Shown: positions 25,753 through 34,363, counted from the first letter of the stretch. The stretch: 57,650 bases of DNA from Cytophagaceae bacterium (GCA_024642485.1 JAHEAY010000006.1:1-57650), one strand, 5' to 3'. A program made the numbers and translations. Notes: generated by a model not told the origin, from the sequence alone.

Positions 25753-27048
25753 ATGAAAAAGCTATTAATACCTATATTTTGCTTTTTGGGCCTATCATTG
25801 ATGGCTCAAGAAACCATGCATCCTTCCCCGGCACAAACGAAAAAAATCGTGATTACCGGGGCAACCTTGCATATCGGCAATGGCCAAGTGATTTCCAATG
25901 GAACCGTTTCTATCGATAAAGGGAAGTTGACGATTTTGTCCTCGGCCCCGGCTATATCTGCAGATGTGGAGCACATCGACGCGACCGGAAAACACATCTA
26001 TCCGGGTGTTATTGCATTGAATACCAATTTAGGTTTGGTGGAAGTAAGTTCCACGAAATCGACTGTTGACTTCGACGAATTAGGCGAAATGAATCCAAAT
26101 ATTCGTTCGATTGTTGCCTACAATACGGATAGTAAAGTGATCAATACCTTGCGTACAAATGGCGTATTGTTAGCCCAAATCGTTCCACAAGGAGGCCTGA
26201 TTTCGGGTTCTTCGACGGTCGTTCAATTGGATGCCTGGAACTGGGAAGATGCGGCGTATGCCTTGGATAATGGCGTACACATGACTTTTCCTGCTTTGAT
26301 CAATCGGCCGAATGGCGGAGGCGGTCGTCGCGGTGGCGATTCGGATGCCGTGAAAGCAGGATTAGATCGAATCGAAACGGCGCGTGTATTTTTCCGTGAG
26401 GCAAAGGCGTATTTGAATGAGAAATCACATACGGCGGTCAACTTGAAATTTGAAGCAACAAAAGGCCTTTTTGACCGTTCAAAATCGCTTTATGTGCATT
26501 GTGATTTGGTGAAGGAAATGCTTACAGCGATTGATTTTGCCAAAGAATTTAACTTCAAATTAGTCATTGCTGGGGGTGCTGATAGTTGGATGATTGCTGA
26601 TATTTTAGCTGCTAATCAGGTAGCGGTTATCTTACATGAGCCACATGCCTTACCTGCTGCCGAAGATGATGCGGTGGACCAACCTTATAAAACAGGTGCT
26701 CAATTGCAAAAAGCAGGTGTACTATTTACAATCTGCCAAGACACGGGTGATGGTTATACCCAGATTCGTAATTTGCCTTTCATGGCAGGTACGATGGCGG
26801 CCTATGGCTTAACTCGCGAAGAAGCATTGTCTGCAATTACCCTAAACCCAGCCAAAATCCTAGGCATCGCTGATCGCACGGGAAGTTTGGAAAATGGAAA
26901 AGATGCGAACATCGTTATTTGCCAAGGGGATTTGTTAGACATGAAATCCAGCGTTGTAACGCATGCGTTCATTCAAGGACGTGTCGTGGATTTGAACAAC
27001 AAGCATACCCAATTATACAATCGTTACAAGTACAAGTATAACTTGTAA
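25753..27048 (+). CDS. Exported amidohydrolase-like protein lacking the HxH metal motif
   Basis: 431 residues from ATG 25753 (MKKLLIPIFCFLGLSLMAQ, signal peptide), 4 nt after the previous stop; the ORF-track start lies inside the upstream gene. The amidohydrolase scaffold is present (GATLHIGNGQVISNGTVSI, TLNPAKILGIADRTGSLENGKDANIVI), but the usual HxH position reads YPGVIALNTNLG, and no histidine matches the standard set apart from LHEPHALP. A catalytic role without the metal is doubtful; it may be a structural partner of the two-module protein encoded just upstream. A glycine- and arginine-rich loop (NGGGGRRGGD) is notable. A strong terminator follows. Confidence 0.85.
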   Translation: MKKLLIPIFCFLGLSLMAQETMHPSPAQTKKIVITGATLHIGNGQVISNGTVSIDKGKLTILSSAPAISADVEHIDATGKHIYPGVIALNTNLGLVEVSSTKSTVDFDELGEMNPNIRSIVAYNTDSKVINTLRTNGVLLAQIVPQGGLISGSSTVVQLDAWNWEDAAYALDNGVHMTFPALINRPNGGGGRRGGDSDAVKAGLDRIETARVFFREAKAYLNEKSHTAVNLKFEATKGLFDRSKSLYVHCDLVKEMLTAIDFAKEFNFKLVIAGGADSWMIADILAANQVAVILHEPHALPAAEDDAVDQPYKTGAQLQKAGVLFTICQDTGDGYTQIRNLPFMAGTMAAYGLTREEALSAITLNPAKILGIADRTGSLENGKDANIVICQGDLLDMKSSVVTHAFIQGRVVDLNNKHTQLYNRYKYKYNL

Positions 27049-27069
27049 GTTTTGTGTTTATTCTTGGGA

Positions 27070-27100
27070 GGGTCGGCAAAGCTATTTGCCGACCTTTTCA
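27070..27100 (+). terminator. Rho-independent terminator after the amidohydrolase operon
   Basis: GGTCGGCAAA-GCTA-TTTGCCGACC is a perfect 10-bp stem followed by TTTT. It ends the two-gene amidohydrolase transcript. Confidence 0.85.
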
Positions 27101-27111
27101 TTTATTTAGCC

Positions 27112-27119
27112 TATTTTTG
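27112..27119 (+). promoter_or_regulatory. -7 box very close to the glycosyltransferase start
   Basis: TATTTTTG matches TAnnTTTG and lies only 4 nt before the chosen GTG start at 27124. If real, the transcript would be almost leaderless. AT-rich sequence makes a chance match possible. Confidence 0.3.
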
Positions 27120-27123
27120 TTTT

Positions 27124-28299
27124 GTGAAACAGCGAATTCTTTTATTTGATACGATTCTAGATGGTCATCATCCAGATTACCTTTTCAATCTAATTGGCTA
27201 TTACAGCGCGTTTCCGGAAATTGATTTATTTGTTGCAACGGGGGCTATATTTCAAGAACAATTTGAATCTAGGAAACAACAAGAGCAGCTCGTTTGGGGT
27301 GAAAACATTACATTTTTGCCCATTCCCATGGAGAAAATCCAGCGCATCCATGCGCTGTCGATTTACAAACGCTCTTTTGTCGAGTGGAATTTGATGTTAG
27401 CATTGGCCAAGCAGGTTCATGCAAGTCATTCACTCCTCATGTATTTTGATTATTTTCAGTTAGGAGCATGGCTGGGTAAAAGAGCGTCTATTCCTGTTTC
27501 AGGGATCTATTTTAGACCTAATTTTTTAGCGAATCAACAAGGTTTTTATCCCCGATTGAAAAAATGGATTCTAAAAAAATCGTTGCAATCTGGCCAAATA
27601 AAAAACTTGTTTTGCCTTGGTACGGAATCACTATCTGTCATTCAGGCATTATCGAAAAAGGTTAATGTTGCGGATCTATGCGATCCCGTTAGATTATTCA
27701 ATATTAATCAAAAAGACCTTTCGGACTTACAAGAGAAATTACAGTTACCTGCGAATAAAAAAGTATACTTAAATTTTGGACACCTGGATAACCGAAAAGG
27801 GATTGAATCCTTTTTAAAAGGATGTGAAAATCTGCCAAATTCGGTTTTAGAATCGATGTGCTTGCTGCTCGTTGGTCCTATACGGCCGGCATACCAACAA
27901 GTCATCGAAGCTGCAATTGCTCGAGTACCGGGTTTACAGGTTATTTGTCGATTTGGGTATCTGCCTGCTCCGGAGGTACAGATGTGTTTTGAAGCGTCTG
28001 ATGTGGTTTTATTGCTATATCAAGGACACTTAGGTTCTAGTTCTGTTCTTGTACGCGCAGCCATGGCGAAGAAGTTGATGTTAGGTTCCGACAAGGGTCA
28101 AATTGGCGCCCTAATACAAAAAAACCATTTTGGCTTGGCTGTTGATTCCTCATCACCATCAGCAATTAAGGCTGCAATTGAGGAATTGCAAGGCAATAAA
28201 GTATCCTTGGATATTTCTTCTTGCGACGCATTTGCATCTTCAAATTCAATTCAAAAATTTGGTGATACTATAAGGCTAGGTATTGAATCTTCGTACTAA
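27124..28299 (+). CDS. Glycosyltransferase (GT4-like)
   Basis: 391 residues from GTG 27124; the ORF-track start is a TTG inside the upstream terminator region, so I reject it. KQRILLFDTILDGHHPDYLFNLIGYY is the first strand and the loop of a GT-B fold. The C-terminal Rossmann domain is visible in NFGHLDNRKGIESFLKG (donor-binding start), LLLVGPIRPAY, ICRFGYLPAPEVQMCFEASDVVLLLY and the SSSVLVRAAMAKKLML segment typical of GT4 enzymes. Donor and acceptor are unknown. No other glycan-assembly genes adjoin it. The 3' end overlaps the convergent recF by 32 bp. Confidence 0.8.
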   Translation: MKQRILLFDTILDGHHPDYLFNLIGYYSAFPEIDLFVATGAIFQEQFESRKQQEQLVWGENITFLPIPMEKIQRIHALSIYKRSFVEWNLMLALAKQVHASHSLLMYFDYFQLGAWLGKRASIPVSGIYFRPNFLANQQGFYPRLKKWILKKSLQSGQIKNLFCLGTESLSVIQALSKKVNVADLCDPVRLFNINQKDLSDLQEKLQLPANKKVYLNFGHLDNRKGIESFLKGCENLPNSVLESMCLLLVGPIRPAYQQVIEAAIARVPGLQVICRFGYLPAPEVQMCFEASDVVLLLYQGHLGSSSVLVRAAMAKKLMLGSDKGQIGALIQKNHFGLAVDSSSPSAIKAAIEELQGNKVSLDISSCDAFASSNSIQKFGDTIRLGIESSY

Positions 28300-29365
28300 G
28301 ATCCTTCAATAAATTCTTGGTTCGTTCGGGACGGGCATCTGTGATAAACACCTGACCAAAATGATCTTCTGCCATCATTTCAATCAATCGTTGAATCCGT
28401 CGGTCGTCCAATTTATCAAAAATATCATCTAACAGTAGGAGCGGCTTCCGCGGTTTGACTGCGGTTAATGCATCAAATTGTGCCAACTTTAACGCCACAA
28501 CAAAGCTTTTGGTTTGGCCCTGAGAACCGTATTTTTTCAAGGGATAGTCATTAATCTCAAAATCAAAATCATCCCGGTGTATACCGATCGTTGTTCGTTG
28601 GGCCGCAAAATCTTGCCGCTCCGCCTGTTTCAAGGCCTCGTCTAATTGACCCGCCAAAAACGTTGACTCCAAACGAATCATGACCTGCTCTCGATCATCC
28701 GATAGGGCAGCATAATGCGCCTGAAAACGAGGTAAAAAGTCCTTCAAAAACTCAATCCGGGCATTATTGATGGATTCGCCTAATATAACTAGCGGCTCAT
28801 GGTAGCTGGCAAGCATCAAAGCGTCATGTGTTCCCGTTTCGGCAAACATTTTCAAGAGGCTATTACGCTGCTGGACAATGCGATTGTAGCGCATCAAGTT
28901 CTCTAAAAAACCGCGGTCTAATTGCGCCATCACGCCATCGAAGAAACGTCTACGTGTATCGCTGCTGTCGCGCACTAAGTCCGTATCGTGGGGATCCATC
29001 AATACGATGGGGAAGTTCCCAATGTGGTCTGCGAGGCGAGTATAGGGTTTTTGGTCTCGTAATAAGGCTTTTTTCTGGCCCTTTTGCACAGCACAGGTGA
29101 TTTGGGTTTCCGTTTCGGGAACATGCTCATCTTTTTGGAAGATGAAACTGCCCTGAACCATGAAAAAGGTATCGCCATGTCGGATACAAAGCGGATCCGC
29201 GACACCTCGGGCACTTTTGGTCAGGGAAAGAAAATGGATCGCATCCAGGAGGTTCGTTTTACCGATTCCGTTCTCGCCCACGATGCAATTGATGTTGGGA
29301 ATAAATTCAAATTGCGCCTCCTCGTAGGATTTAAACTGTTTGACCTGTAAAGATTTTAGGTACAT
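28268..29365 (-). CDS. recF: DNA replication and repair protein RecF
   Basis: 365 residues, full length. Walker A GENGIGKTNLLDAIHFLS near residue 31, ABC-type signature YGSQGQTKS near 275 and Walker B LLLLDDIFDKLD near 312, in the order found in RecF. RecF loads RecA at single-stranded gaps with RecO and RecR. The N-terminus MYLKSLQVKQFKSYEEA is the standard start. It is divergent from pdhA and overlaps the glycosyltransferase gene by 32 bp at the 3' ends. It is not next to dnaA/dnaN as in many bacteria, which is usual in Bacteroidota. Confidence 0.95.
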   Translation of the reverse strand: MYLKSLQVKQFKSYEEAQFEFIPNINCIVGENGIGKTNLLDAIHFLSLTKSARGVADPLCIRHGDTFFMVQGSFIFQKDEHVPETETQITCAVQKGQKKALLRDQKPYTRLADHIGNFPIVLMDPHDTDLVRDSSDTRRRFFDGVMAQLDRGFLENLMRYNRIVQQRNSLLKMFAETGTHDALMLASYHEPLVILGESINNARIEFLKDFLPRFQAHYAALSDDREQVMIRLESTFLAGQLDEALKQAERQDFAAQRTTIGIHRDDFDFEINDYPLKKYGSQGQTKSFVVALKLAQFDALTAVKPRKPLLLLDDIFDKLDDRRIQRLIEMMAEDHFGQVFITDARPERTKNLLKDLSTKIQYLAL

Positions 29366-29419
29366 AGAGACGAGTGAATGGGCACAATGCTGTAAAAATA
29401 AAGAATAATACGCGATTTT

Positions 29420-29450
29420 TTGGCTGCTTGCGTGTTTTGTTTTAATTTCG
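29420..29450 (+). promoter_or_regulatory. Candidate promoter of pdhA
   Basis: TTG (29420-29422), 20 nt, then TAATTTCG (29443-29450), one base off TAnnTTTG. The ATG is 56 nt downstream. Confidence 0.45.
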
Positions 29451-29505
29451 CCTTGATTTTGACTGGGGCATTTTCCCTAGGCAACAAAAAATTTCCGATC
29501 GACAG

Positions 29506-30516
29506 ATGGCAAAGAAAGAAACACAAGCACCTAAGTATTCCAAAGAGACCTACATGTATTGGTATGAGTCTATGCAATTGCAACGCAAATTCGAAGAGAA
29601 ATGCGGTCAATTATATGGGATGCAAAAAATCAAAGGTTTTTGTCACTTATACATTGGCCAGGAGGCATGTTCTTCTGGTTCTAAATCTGCCTTACGTGAA
29701 GGCGATAAATACATTACAGCTTACCGTGACCACGGTATCCCGTTAGCTTTAGGTACTTCACCGAACGCAATCATGGCGGAATTATACGGTAAAATTACGG
29801 GTGCTTCCAAAGGAAAAGGGGGTTCGATGCACATCTTCGATAAAGAAGTTGGTTTCGTAGGCGGACACGGTATCGTAGGGGCGCAAATCCCTTTAGGTGC
29901 TGGTTTAGCTTTTGCTGAAAAATATAAAAAAACGGGTAATGTTTCGATCACGTATTTCGGTGATGGTGCGTCACGTCAAGGAGCTTTGCACGAAGCGTTC
30001 AACATGGCAATGACATGGAAATTACCTGCGATCTTCGTCGTAGAAAACAATGGTTACGCGATGGGTACTTCAGTTGCTCGTACATCGAACGTAACAGAAT
30101 TATACCAATTGGGAGAAGCTTATGACATGCCATCAGAAGCGGTTGACGCGATGGATGTAGAGGCTGTTCACGAAGCGGTTTCTCGTGCTGCGGCGCGTGC
30201 TCGTGCGGGTGAAGGTCCTACGTTTTTGGAATTCAGAACATACCGTTACCGTGGACACTCCATGTCTGATCCACAAAAATACCGTTCAAAAGAAGAGGTT
30301 GAAGCTTACAAAGAGCGTGATCCGATCGAGCAAGTAAAACAACGTATTTTCGAACATGGTATCGCTACGCAAGCGGATTTAGATGCAATCGATGCAAAAA
30401 TCAAAGTTCAGGTTCAAGAATCTGTTGATTTTGCTGAGGTTTCTCCTTTCCCTACAGCGGATGAAGCATACAAAGATGTATATGTACAGCAAGATTATCC
30501 GTTCATCGCGGAGTAA
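29506..30516 (+). CDS. pdhA: Pyruvate dehydrogenase E1 component, alpha subunit
   Basis: 336 residues. The thiamine-diphosphate motif runs from GDGASRQGALHEAFN to ENNGYAMGTS near residues 150-188, preceded by GGSMHIFDKEVGFVGGHGIVGAQ. The C-terminus has TYRYRGHSMSDPQKYR, the E1-alpha phosphorylation-loop equivalent. With E1-beta it decarboxylates pyruvate and transfers the acetyl group to E2 lipoate. No E1-beta, E2 or E3 gene is next to it, and a terminator follows 22 bp after the stop, so it is a single-gene unit and its partner must be encoded elsewhere. Confidence 0.95.
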   Translation: MAKKETQAPKYSKETYMYWYESMQLQRKFEEKCGQLYGMQKIKGFCHLYIGQEACSSGSKSALREGDKYITAYRDHGIPLALGTSPNAIMAELYGKITGASKGKGGSMHIFDKEVGFVGGHGIVGAQIPLGAGLAFAEKYKKTGNVSITYFGDGASRQGALHEAFNMAMTWKLPAIFVVENNGYAMGTSVARTSNVTELYQLGEAYDMPSEAVDAMDVEAVHEAVSRAAARARAGEGPTFLEFRTYRYRGHSMSDPQKYRSKEEVEAYKERDPIEQVKQRIFEHGIATQADLDAIDAKIKVQVQESVDFAEVSPFPTADEAYKDVYVQQDYPFIAE

Positions 30517-30538
30517 TTTTACAGACAATTATATGAGA

Positions 30539-30566
30539 GGCGCGGGATGTATTCCGCGCCTTTTTT
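30539..30566 (+). terminator. Rho-independent terminator after pdhA
   Basis: GGCGCGG-GATGTATT-CCGCGCC followed by TTTTTT: a perfect 7-bp GC stem with a T-run. It ends 2 nt before the uvrB stop codon and may work for both convergent genes. Confidence 0.9.
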
Positions 30567-30567
30567 A

Positions 30568-32586
30568 TTATACCAGTAATTTGTCGATAGCCAAAATCTC
30601 GTCTCGGAACTTCGCCGCTAATGGGAAATCCAAATCCCGTGCCGCACGTTCCATTTCTTTTTGAACCGCCTCTTTTTGTTTCTTGAGCTCGGGTTTGCTC
30701 ATATAGGCCAATAGTGGATCTGCCGCCTGTAAGGATTCTTTTGGTGTAATGCCATACGATTTCATCGGTTTCGCCATACGATCCGCAATGGACGTCTGCT
30801 CCATGATTTCATCATGACTGCGCCAAATGGTTTTCGGTGTGATGCCATGTTCCGTGTTATAGGCCATTTGTTTTTCTCGCCGACGATTCGTTTCGCTAAT
30901 CGCTCGTTCCATCGAGCCGGTCATCTTGTCCCCATACATAATCACACGGCCATTTTCGTTACGCGCTGCCCGACCAATCGTCTGAATCAAGGAACGAATA
31001 TCTCGTAGGAAACCTTCTTTGTCGGCATCCATAATGGCTACCAAAGAAACCTCCGGCAAATCCAATCCTTCGCGTAATAAGTTGACTCCTACCAAGACAT
31101 CAATAACCCCCAAGCGTAATTCCCGTAAGATCTCGACCCTTTCTAAGGTTTTAATCTCGGAGTGAATGTAGCGGCATTTGACACCCACGCGATCGAGGTA
31201 TTTGGACATTTCCTCGGCCATACGTTTGGTCAAGGTCGTGATTAATACACGCTCTTTTTTCTTGATGCGGTCGTAGACTTCGTCAAGTAAATCGTCGATT
31301 TGGTTTTTCGTCGGACGAACCTCGATTAATGGATCCAAAAGTCCTGTAGGTCGAATGATTTGCTCGACCACCACACCTTCGGATTGTTTTAATTCATAAT
31401 CAGAAGGTGTCGCTGACACATAAATTGTTTGACCTACGATATCTTCAAATTCCTGAAATGTTAACGGCCGGTTGTCCATCGCGGATGGCAAACGGAATCC
31501 GTATTCGACTAAAGATTCTTTCCGCGAACGGTCCCCGCCGTACATGGCACGAATCTGCGGCATGGTTACGTGGCTTTCGTCCACGACCATGAGGAAATCA
31601 TCTGGGAAAAAGTCGAGCAAGCAGAATGGACGTTGCCCCGGTTTCCGCTGGTCAAAATAACGTGAGTAGTTTTCGATGCCGGAGCAATAACCCAGCTCGC
31701 GCATCATTTCTAAATCGAATTCCGTCCGTTGTTTGATGCGTTCCGCCTCTTGCAGTCGGCCATCTTTCCCGAAATACGAGATTTGATTCACTAAATCCGC
31801 TTGAATATCTGAGATGGCATTGTTCAAGGTTTCGCGACCTGTCACAAATAAATTCGCGGGGAAGATCGCGACCATCGTTTCTTTGGAAATTTTCTTGCCC
31901 GTCCAAGGGTCGATGCGATGAATCTCTTCGATTTCATCCCCAAAGAAAATGATGCGATACCCAAAATCAGCATAGGCTAAAAAGATATCCACGGTATCGC
32001 CTTTGACGCGGAAAGTTCCACGTAAGAATTCCCCTTCGGTTCTGGAATAAAGAATCTCGACGAGTCGGAAAAGGAATTGATTCCTTGAAATCGTTTCACC
32101 CACACCGATTCGCATGATCGAATTCTTGTATTCGTCGGGATTCCCCATACCGTAAATGCAAGAAACGGATGCGATGACGATGATATCTCGCCGACCGGAC
32201 ATCAGGGCCGCTGTGGTTGCGAGCCTTAATTTCTCAATTTCCTGGTTGATGGAGAGATCTTTTTCAATGTAAGTACCCGTGGAGGCAATGAAGGCCTCGG
32301 GTTGATAATAATCGTAATAGGATATGAAATATTCAACGGCGTTTTCGGGGAAAAAAGATTTGAATTCGCCGTATAGTTGAGCTGCAAGTGTTTTGTTATG
32401 GGATAAAATCAGGGTAGGGCGGTTGACCTCTTTGATGACATTCGCGATCGTAAAGGTTTTTCCGGAACCGGTTACCCCCAAAAGTGTTTGTGATCTTTCT
32501 TCTTTATGAAGCCCTTCCACCAATTCCTTGATGGCATTGGGTTGATCTCCTGTAGGTTGGTAGGATGAAGCGATTTTAAATTCCAT
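30568..32586 (-). CDS. uvrB: Excinuclease ABC subunit B
   Basis: 672 residues from ATG 32586 (MEFKIASSYQPTGDQPNAI); the ORF track begins two codons earlier at TTG. Walker A GVTGSGKT near residue 38, beta-hairpin YYDYYQPEAFI near 94, DEAD-like VVDESHVTMPQ near 338, helicase motif VI QTIGRAARN near 540, and the C-terminal UVR motif (LDFPLAAKFRDEI) that contacts UvrC. UvrB verifies DNA damage handed over by UvrA in nucleotide excision repair. A TACTTTTG box lies only 3 nt upstream of the ATG. The gene is divergent from GH16. Confidence 0.97.
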   Translation of the reverse strand: MEFKIASSYQPTGDQPNAIKELVEGLHKEERSQTLLGVTGSGKTFTIANVIKEVNRPTLILSHNKTLAAQLYGEFKSFFPENAVEYFISYYDYYQPEAFIASTGTYIEKDLSINQEIEKLRLATTAALMSGRRDIIVIASVSCIYGMGNPDEYKNSIMRIGVGETISRNQFLFRLVEILYSRTEGEFLRGTFRVKGDTVDIFLAYADFGYRIIFFGDEIEEIHRIDPWTGKKISKETMVAIFPANLFVTGRETLNNAISDIQADLVNQISYFGKDGRLQEAERIKQRTEFDLEMMRELGYCSGIENYSRYFDQRKPGQRPFCLLDFFPDDFLMVVDESHVTMPQIRAMYGGDRSRKESLVEYGFRLPSAMDNRPLTFQEFEDIVGQTIYVSATPSDYELKQSEGVVVEQIIRPTGLLDPLIEVRPTKNQIDDLLDEVYDRIKKKERVLITTLTKRMAEEMSKYLDRVGVKCRYIHSEIKTLERVEILRELRLGVIDVLVGVNLLREGLDLPEVSLVAIMDADKEGFLRDIRSLIQTIGRAARNENGRVIMYGDKMTGSMERAISETNRRREKQMAYNTEHGITPKTIWRSHDEIMEQTSIADRMAKPMKSYGITPKESLQAADPLLAYMSKPELKKQKEAVQKEMERAARDLDFPLAAKFRDEILAIDKLLV

Positions 32587-32589
32587 GTT

Positions 32590-32597
32590 CAAAAGTA
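32590..32597 (-). promoter_or_regulatory. -7 box adjacent to the uvrB start
   Basis: Minus-strand TACTTTTG matches TAnnTTTG and ends 3 nt before the ATG. It would give a leaderless or nearly leaderless transcript if used. The -33 triplet at N19 reads TTC, not TTG. Confidence 0.35.
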
Positions 32598-32643
32598 CAT
32601 AATATTCGCTTGCGGAGAATAGGAAATGTGGCGGGAATCGGGT

Positions 32644-32651
32644 TATTTTTG
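32644..32651 (+). promoter_or_regulatory. -7 promoter box of the GH16 gene
   Basis: TATTTTTG matches TAnnTTTG, with 18 nt to the ATG at 32670. It supports the internal ATG as the start, because the longer ORF would begin upstream of the promoter. Confidence 0.5.
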
Positions 32652-32669
32652 AGGGTAAAAAATCAACAG

Positions 32670-33521
32670 ATGATCAAAACGATAGCTTTATTAGGCGTAG
32701 GCTTTTTAGGATGTGCGTCCAAGGAGGTTTCTTCTCCATTTCTGCCTACGGAGCCTACTACGCCCATAGCGCCTAAGGTGTATACATTTACAAAGGATCC
32801 GATTTGGTCGGATGAATTTGAAACGCCGGGTTTGCCAAATGAGAAATTTTGGTCTTACGATGTTGGCGGTTCGGGTTGGGGTAATAATGAGCTACAATAT
32901 TATACCAAAGCTGATTTGGATAATGCACACATTGAAAATGGAATTTTAACCATTGAGGCAATCAAGGGAAAAACGGGTTCGATGGACTATTCATCTGCTC
33001 GTATCGTCACCAAAGGCAAGCAAGATTTCTTGTATGGGAAAGTGGAAGTCCGTGCCAAGATACCTGCGGGTCGTGGAAACTGGCCGGCAATCTGGATGTT
33101 GGCTAGCCAATCGGATTATGGCGCTAATTATTGGCCTGACAATGGCGAGATTGATATTTTGGAACATGTGGGATATGATCCTGGGGTCATGCATTTTTCG
33201 GTTCATACCAAATCATTTAACCATGTAATCGGGACGCAAAAAACGGCAACGACGCGTATGGATGATTTTGATACCGTTTTCCATGTCTATACGATGGAGT
33301 GGACACCGCAAAACATCAAGTCTTACATTGATGGTAAATTGTATTTTACGTTTGAAAATACGGGTCGAGGATGGGAGGAATGGCCCTTTGACAAGAAGCA
33401 ACATATCTTGTTGAATTTGGCAATTGGTGGAAACTGGGGAGGCCAAAAAGGAGTAGACGATACGATCTTCCCGAATAAATTTTTGATTGATTACGTCCGC
33501 GTGTACGGATTAAACCCATAG
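32670..33521 (+). CDS. GH16 family lipoprotein glycosidase (laminarinase-like)
   Basis: 283 residues from ATG 32670. MIKTIALLGVGFLGC is a lipoprotein signal with the acylated Cys at 15. The GH16 beta-jellyroll has SDEFETPGLPNEKFW near the N-terminus, the catalytic motif NGEIDILEHVG (E-I-D-I-x-E nucleophile and acid/base) near residue 155 and LNLAIGGNWGG near the end. These are features of beta-1,3(4)-glucanases; laminarin or mixed-linkage glucan is the likely substrate. The mature enzyme is about 268 residues, a bare catalytic domain on a lipid anchor. mazG starts 2 nt after its stop. Confidence 0.92.
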   Translation: MIKTIALLGVGFLGCASKEVSSPFLPTEPTTPIAPKVYTFTKDPIWSDEFETPGLPNEKFWSYDVGGSGWGNNELQYYTKADLDNAHIENGILTIEAIKGKTGSMDYSSARIVTKGKQDFLYGKVEVRAKIPAGRGNWPAIWMLASQSDYGANYWPDNGEIDILEHVGYDPGVMHFSVHTKSFNHVIGTQKTATTRMDDFDTVFHVYTMEWTPQNIKSYIDGKLYFTFENTGRGWEEWPFDKKQHILLNLAIGGNWGGQKGVDDTIFPNKFLIDYVRVYGLNP

Positions 33522-33523
33522 AA

Positions 33524-34321
33524 ATGAGATACCCAGCAGCGGCGGAGGCCTTTGATCGATTATTGTGCATCATGGATGATTTGCGGGAGAAATGCCCGTG
33601 GGATAAGAAACAAACGATGGAAACCTTGCGTCATTTGACGATCGAGGAGACTTATGAGCTGGCCGATGCCATCCTCTCCAAAGACATGGCTGAAATTCGC
33701 AAAGAGATTGGCGATGTCATGTTGCATTTGGTGTTTTACAGTAAGATTGGTTCAGAGACGGGTGATTTTGATGTGAAATCGGTTTTGCATGGCATTTGTG
33801 AAAAGTTGATTTCGCGGCATCCGCATATTTATGGAGATGTGGTGGCTGAGACGGAGGAGCAGGTGAAGGCCAACTGGGAAGCCTTGAAACTCAAAGAGGG
33901 AAATAAGTCGGTCTTATCAGGCGTGCCTAATTCCTTGCCGGCTTTGGTGAAGGCGATGCGGATTCAGGAGAAGGCGCGGGGAGCGGGCTTTGATTGGGAG
34001 GAAAAGGAGCAGGTTTGGGAGAAGGTGGAAGAGGAGCTAGGAGAGTTTAAGGAAACGTTCGTGGGTAAAGAATTAACCGTGGCTCAAAAAGAGGAGGCGG
34101 AAGGAGAGTTGGGAGATTTGATTTTCAGCTTGGTGAATTTTGCGCGCTTTATTGATATTAATCCGGATCAGGCAGTTGAGCGGACAAATCGGAAATTTAT
34201 TTATCGTTTTCAGCATTTAGAGCGTCGTGCGGCCGAAATGGGCAAGAATTTGCAGGATATGACGCTGGCAGAGATGGATATACTGTGGAACGAAGCAAAG
34301 GTGACGCTGCCAGGGTCATGA
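33524..34321 (+). CDS. mazG: Nucleoside triphosphate pyrophosphohydrolase MazG
   Basis: 265 residues, the two-domain MazG length. The first domain has REKCPWDKKQTMETL, then EETYELADAI and KEIGDVMLHLVFYS, the EExxE...ExxD metal-binding pattern; the second repeats it with EEELGEFKET and EGELGDLIFSLVNF. The C-terminal NPDQAVERTNRKFIYRFQ is typical. MazG hydrolyses NTPs to NMP and pyrophosphate, removing damaged nucleotides and tuning (p)ppGpp responses. The ATG lies 2 nt after GH16, so the two are co-transcribed. The last residues (VTLPGS) and the stop codon are encoded by the palindrome of the dispersed repeat. Confidence 0.95.
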   Translation: MRYPAAAEAFDRLLCIMDDLREKCPWDKKQTMETLRHLTIEETYELADAILSKDMAEIRKEIGDVMLHLVFYSKIGSETGDFDVKSVLHGICEKLISRHPHIYGDVVAETEEQVKANWEALKLKEGNKSVLSGVPNSLPALVKAMRIQEKARGAGFDWEEKEQVWEKVEEELGEFKETFVGKELTVAQKEEAEGELGDLIFSLVNFARFIDINPDQAVERTNRKFIYRFQHLERRAAEMGKNLQDMTLAEMDILWNEAKVTLPGS

Positions 34322-34363
34322 CCCTGGCGGCGTCTACCGCCCAATGTATATAAAAGTTGATTA
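34303..34363 (+). repeat. Palindrome-plus-tail repeat overlapping the mazG stop codon
   Basis: GACGCTGCCAGGGTCA directly abuts TGACCCTGGCGGCGTC (34303-34334), an inverted repeat with one mismatched pair. It is followed by CTACCGCCCAATG and the tail TATAAAAGTTGATTATTGTA, which matches TATAAAAGTTTCTTGATATTGTA of the copy at 11777. The head encodes the end of mazG and the tail reaches the galM-like stop codon. The hairpin may also terminate both convergent transcripts. Confidence 0.7.

Noticed and set aside
28268-28299. Frameshift or error at the glycosyltransferase-recF overlap
   Set aside because: Both proteins end naturally; short convergent overlaps also occur at 7534, 20812 and 51512.
29506-30516. 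Broken pyruvate dehydrogenase operon (no E1-beta next to pdhA)
   Set aside because: A terminator directly after pdhA shows a stand-alone unit; separate E1-alpha and E1-beta loci are plausible in this group.
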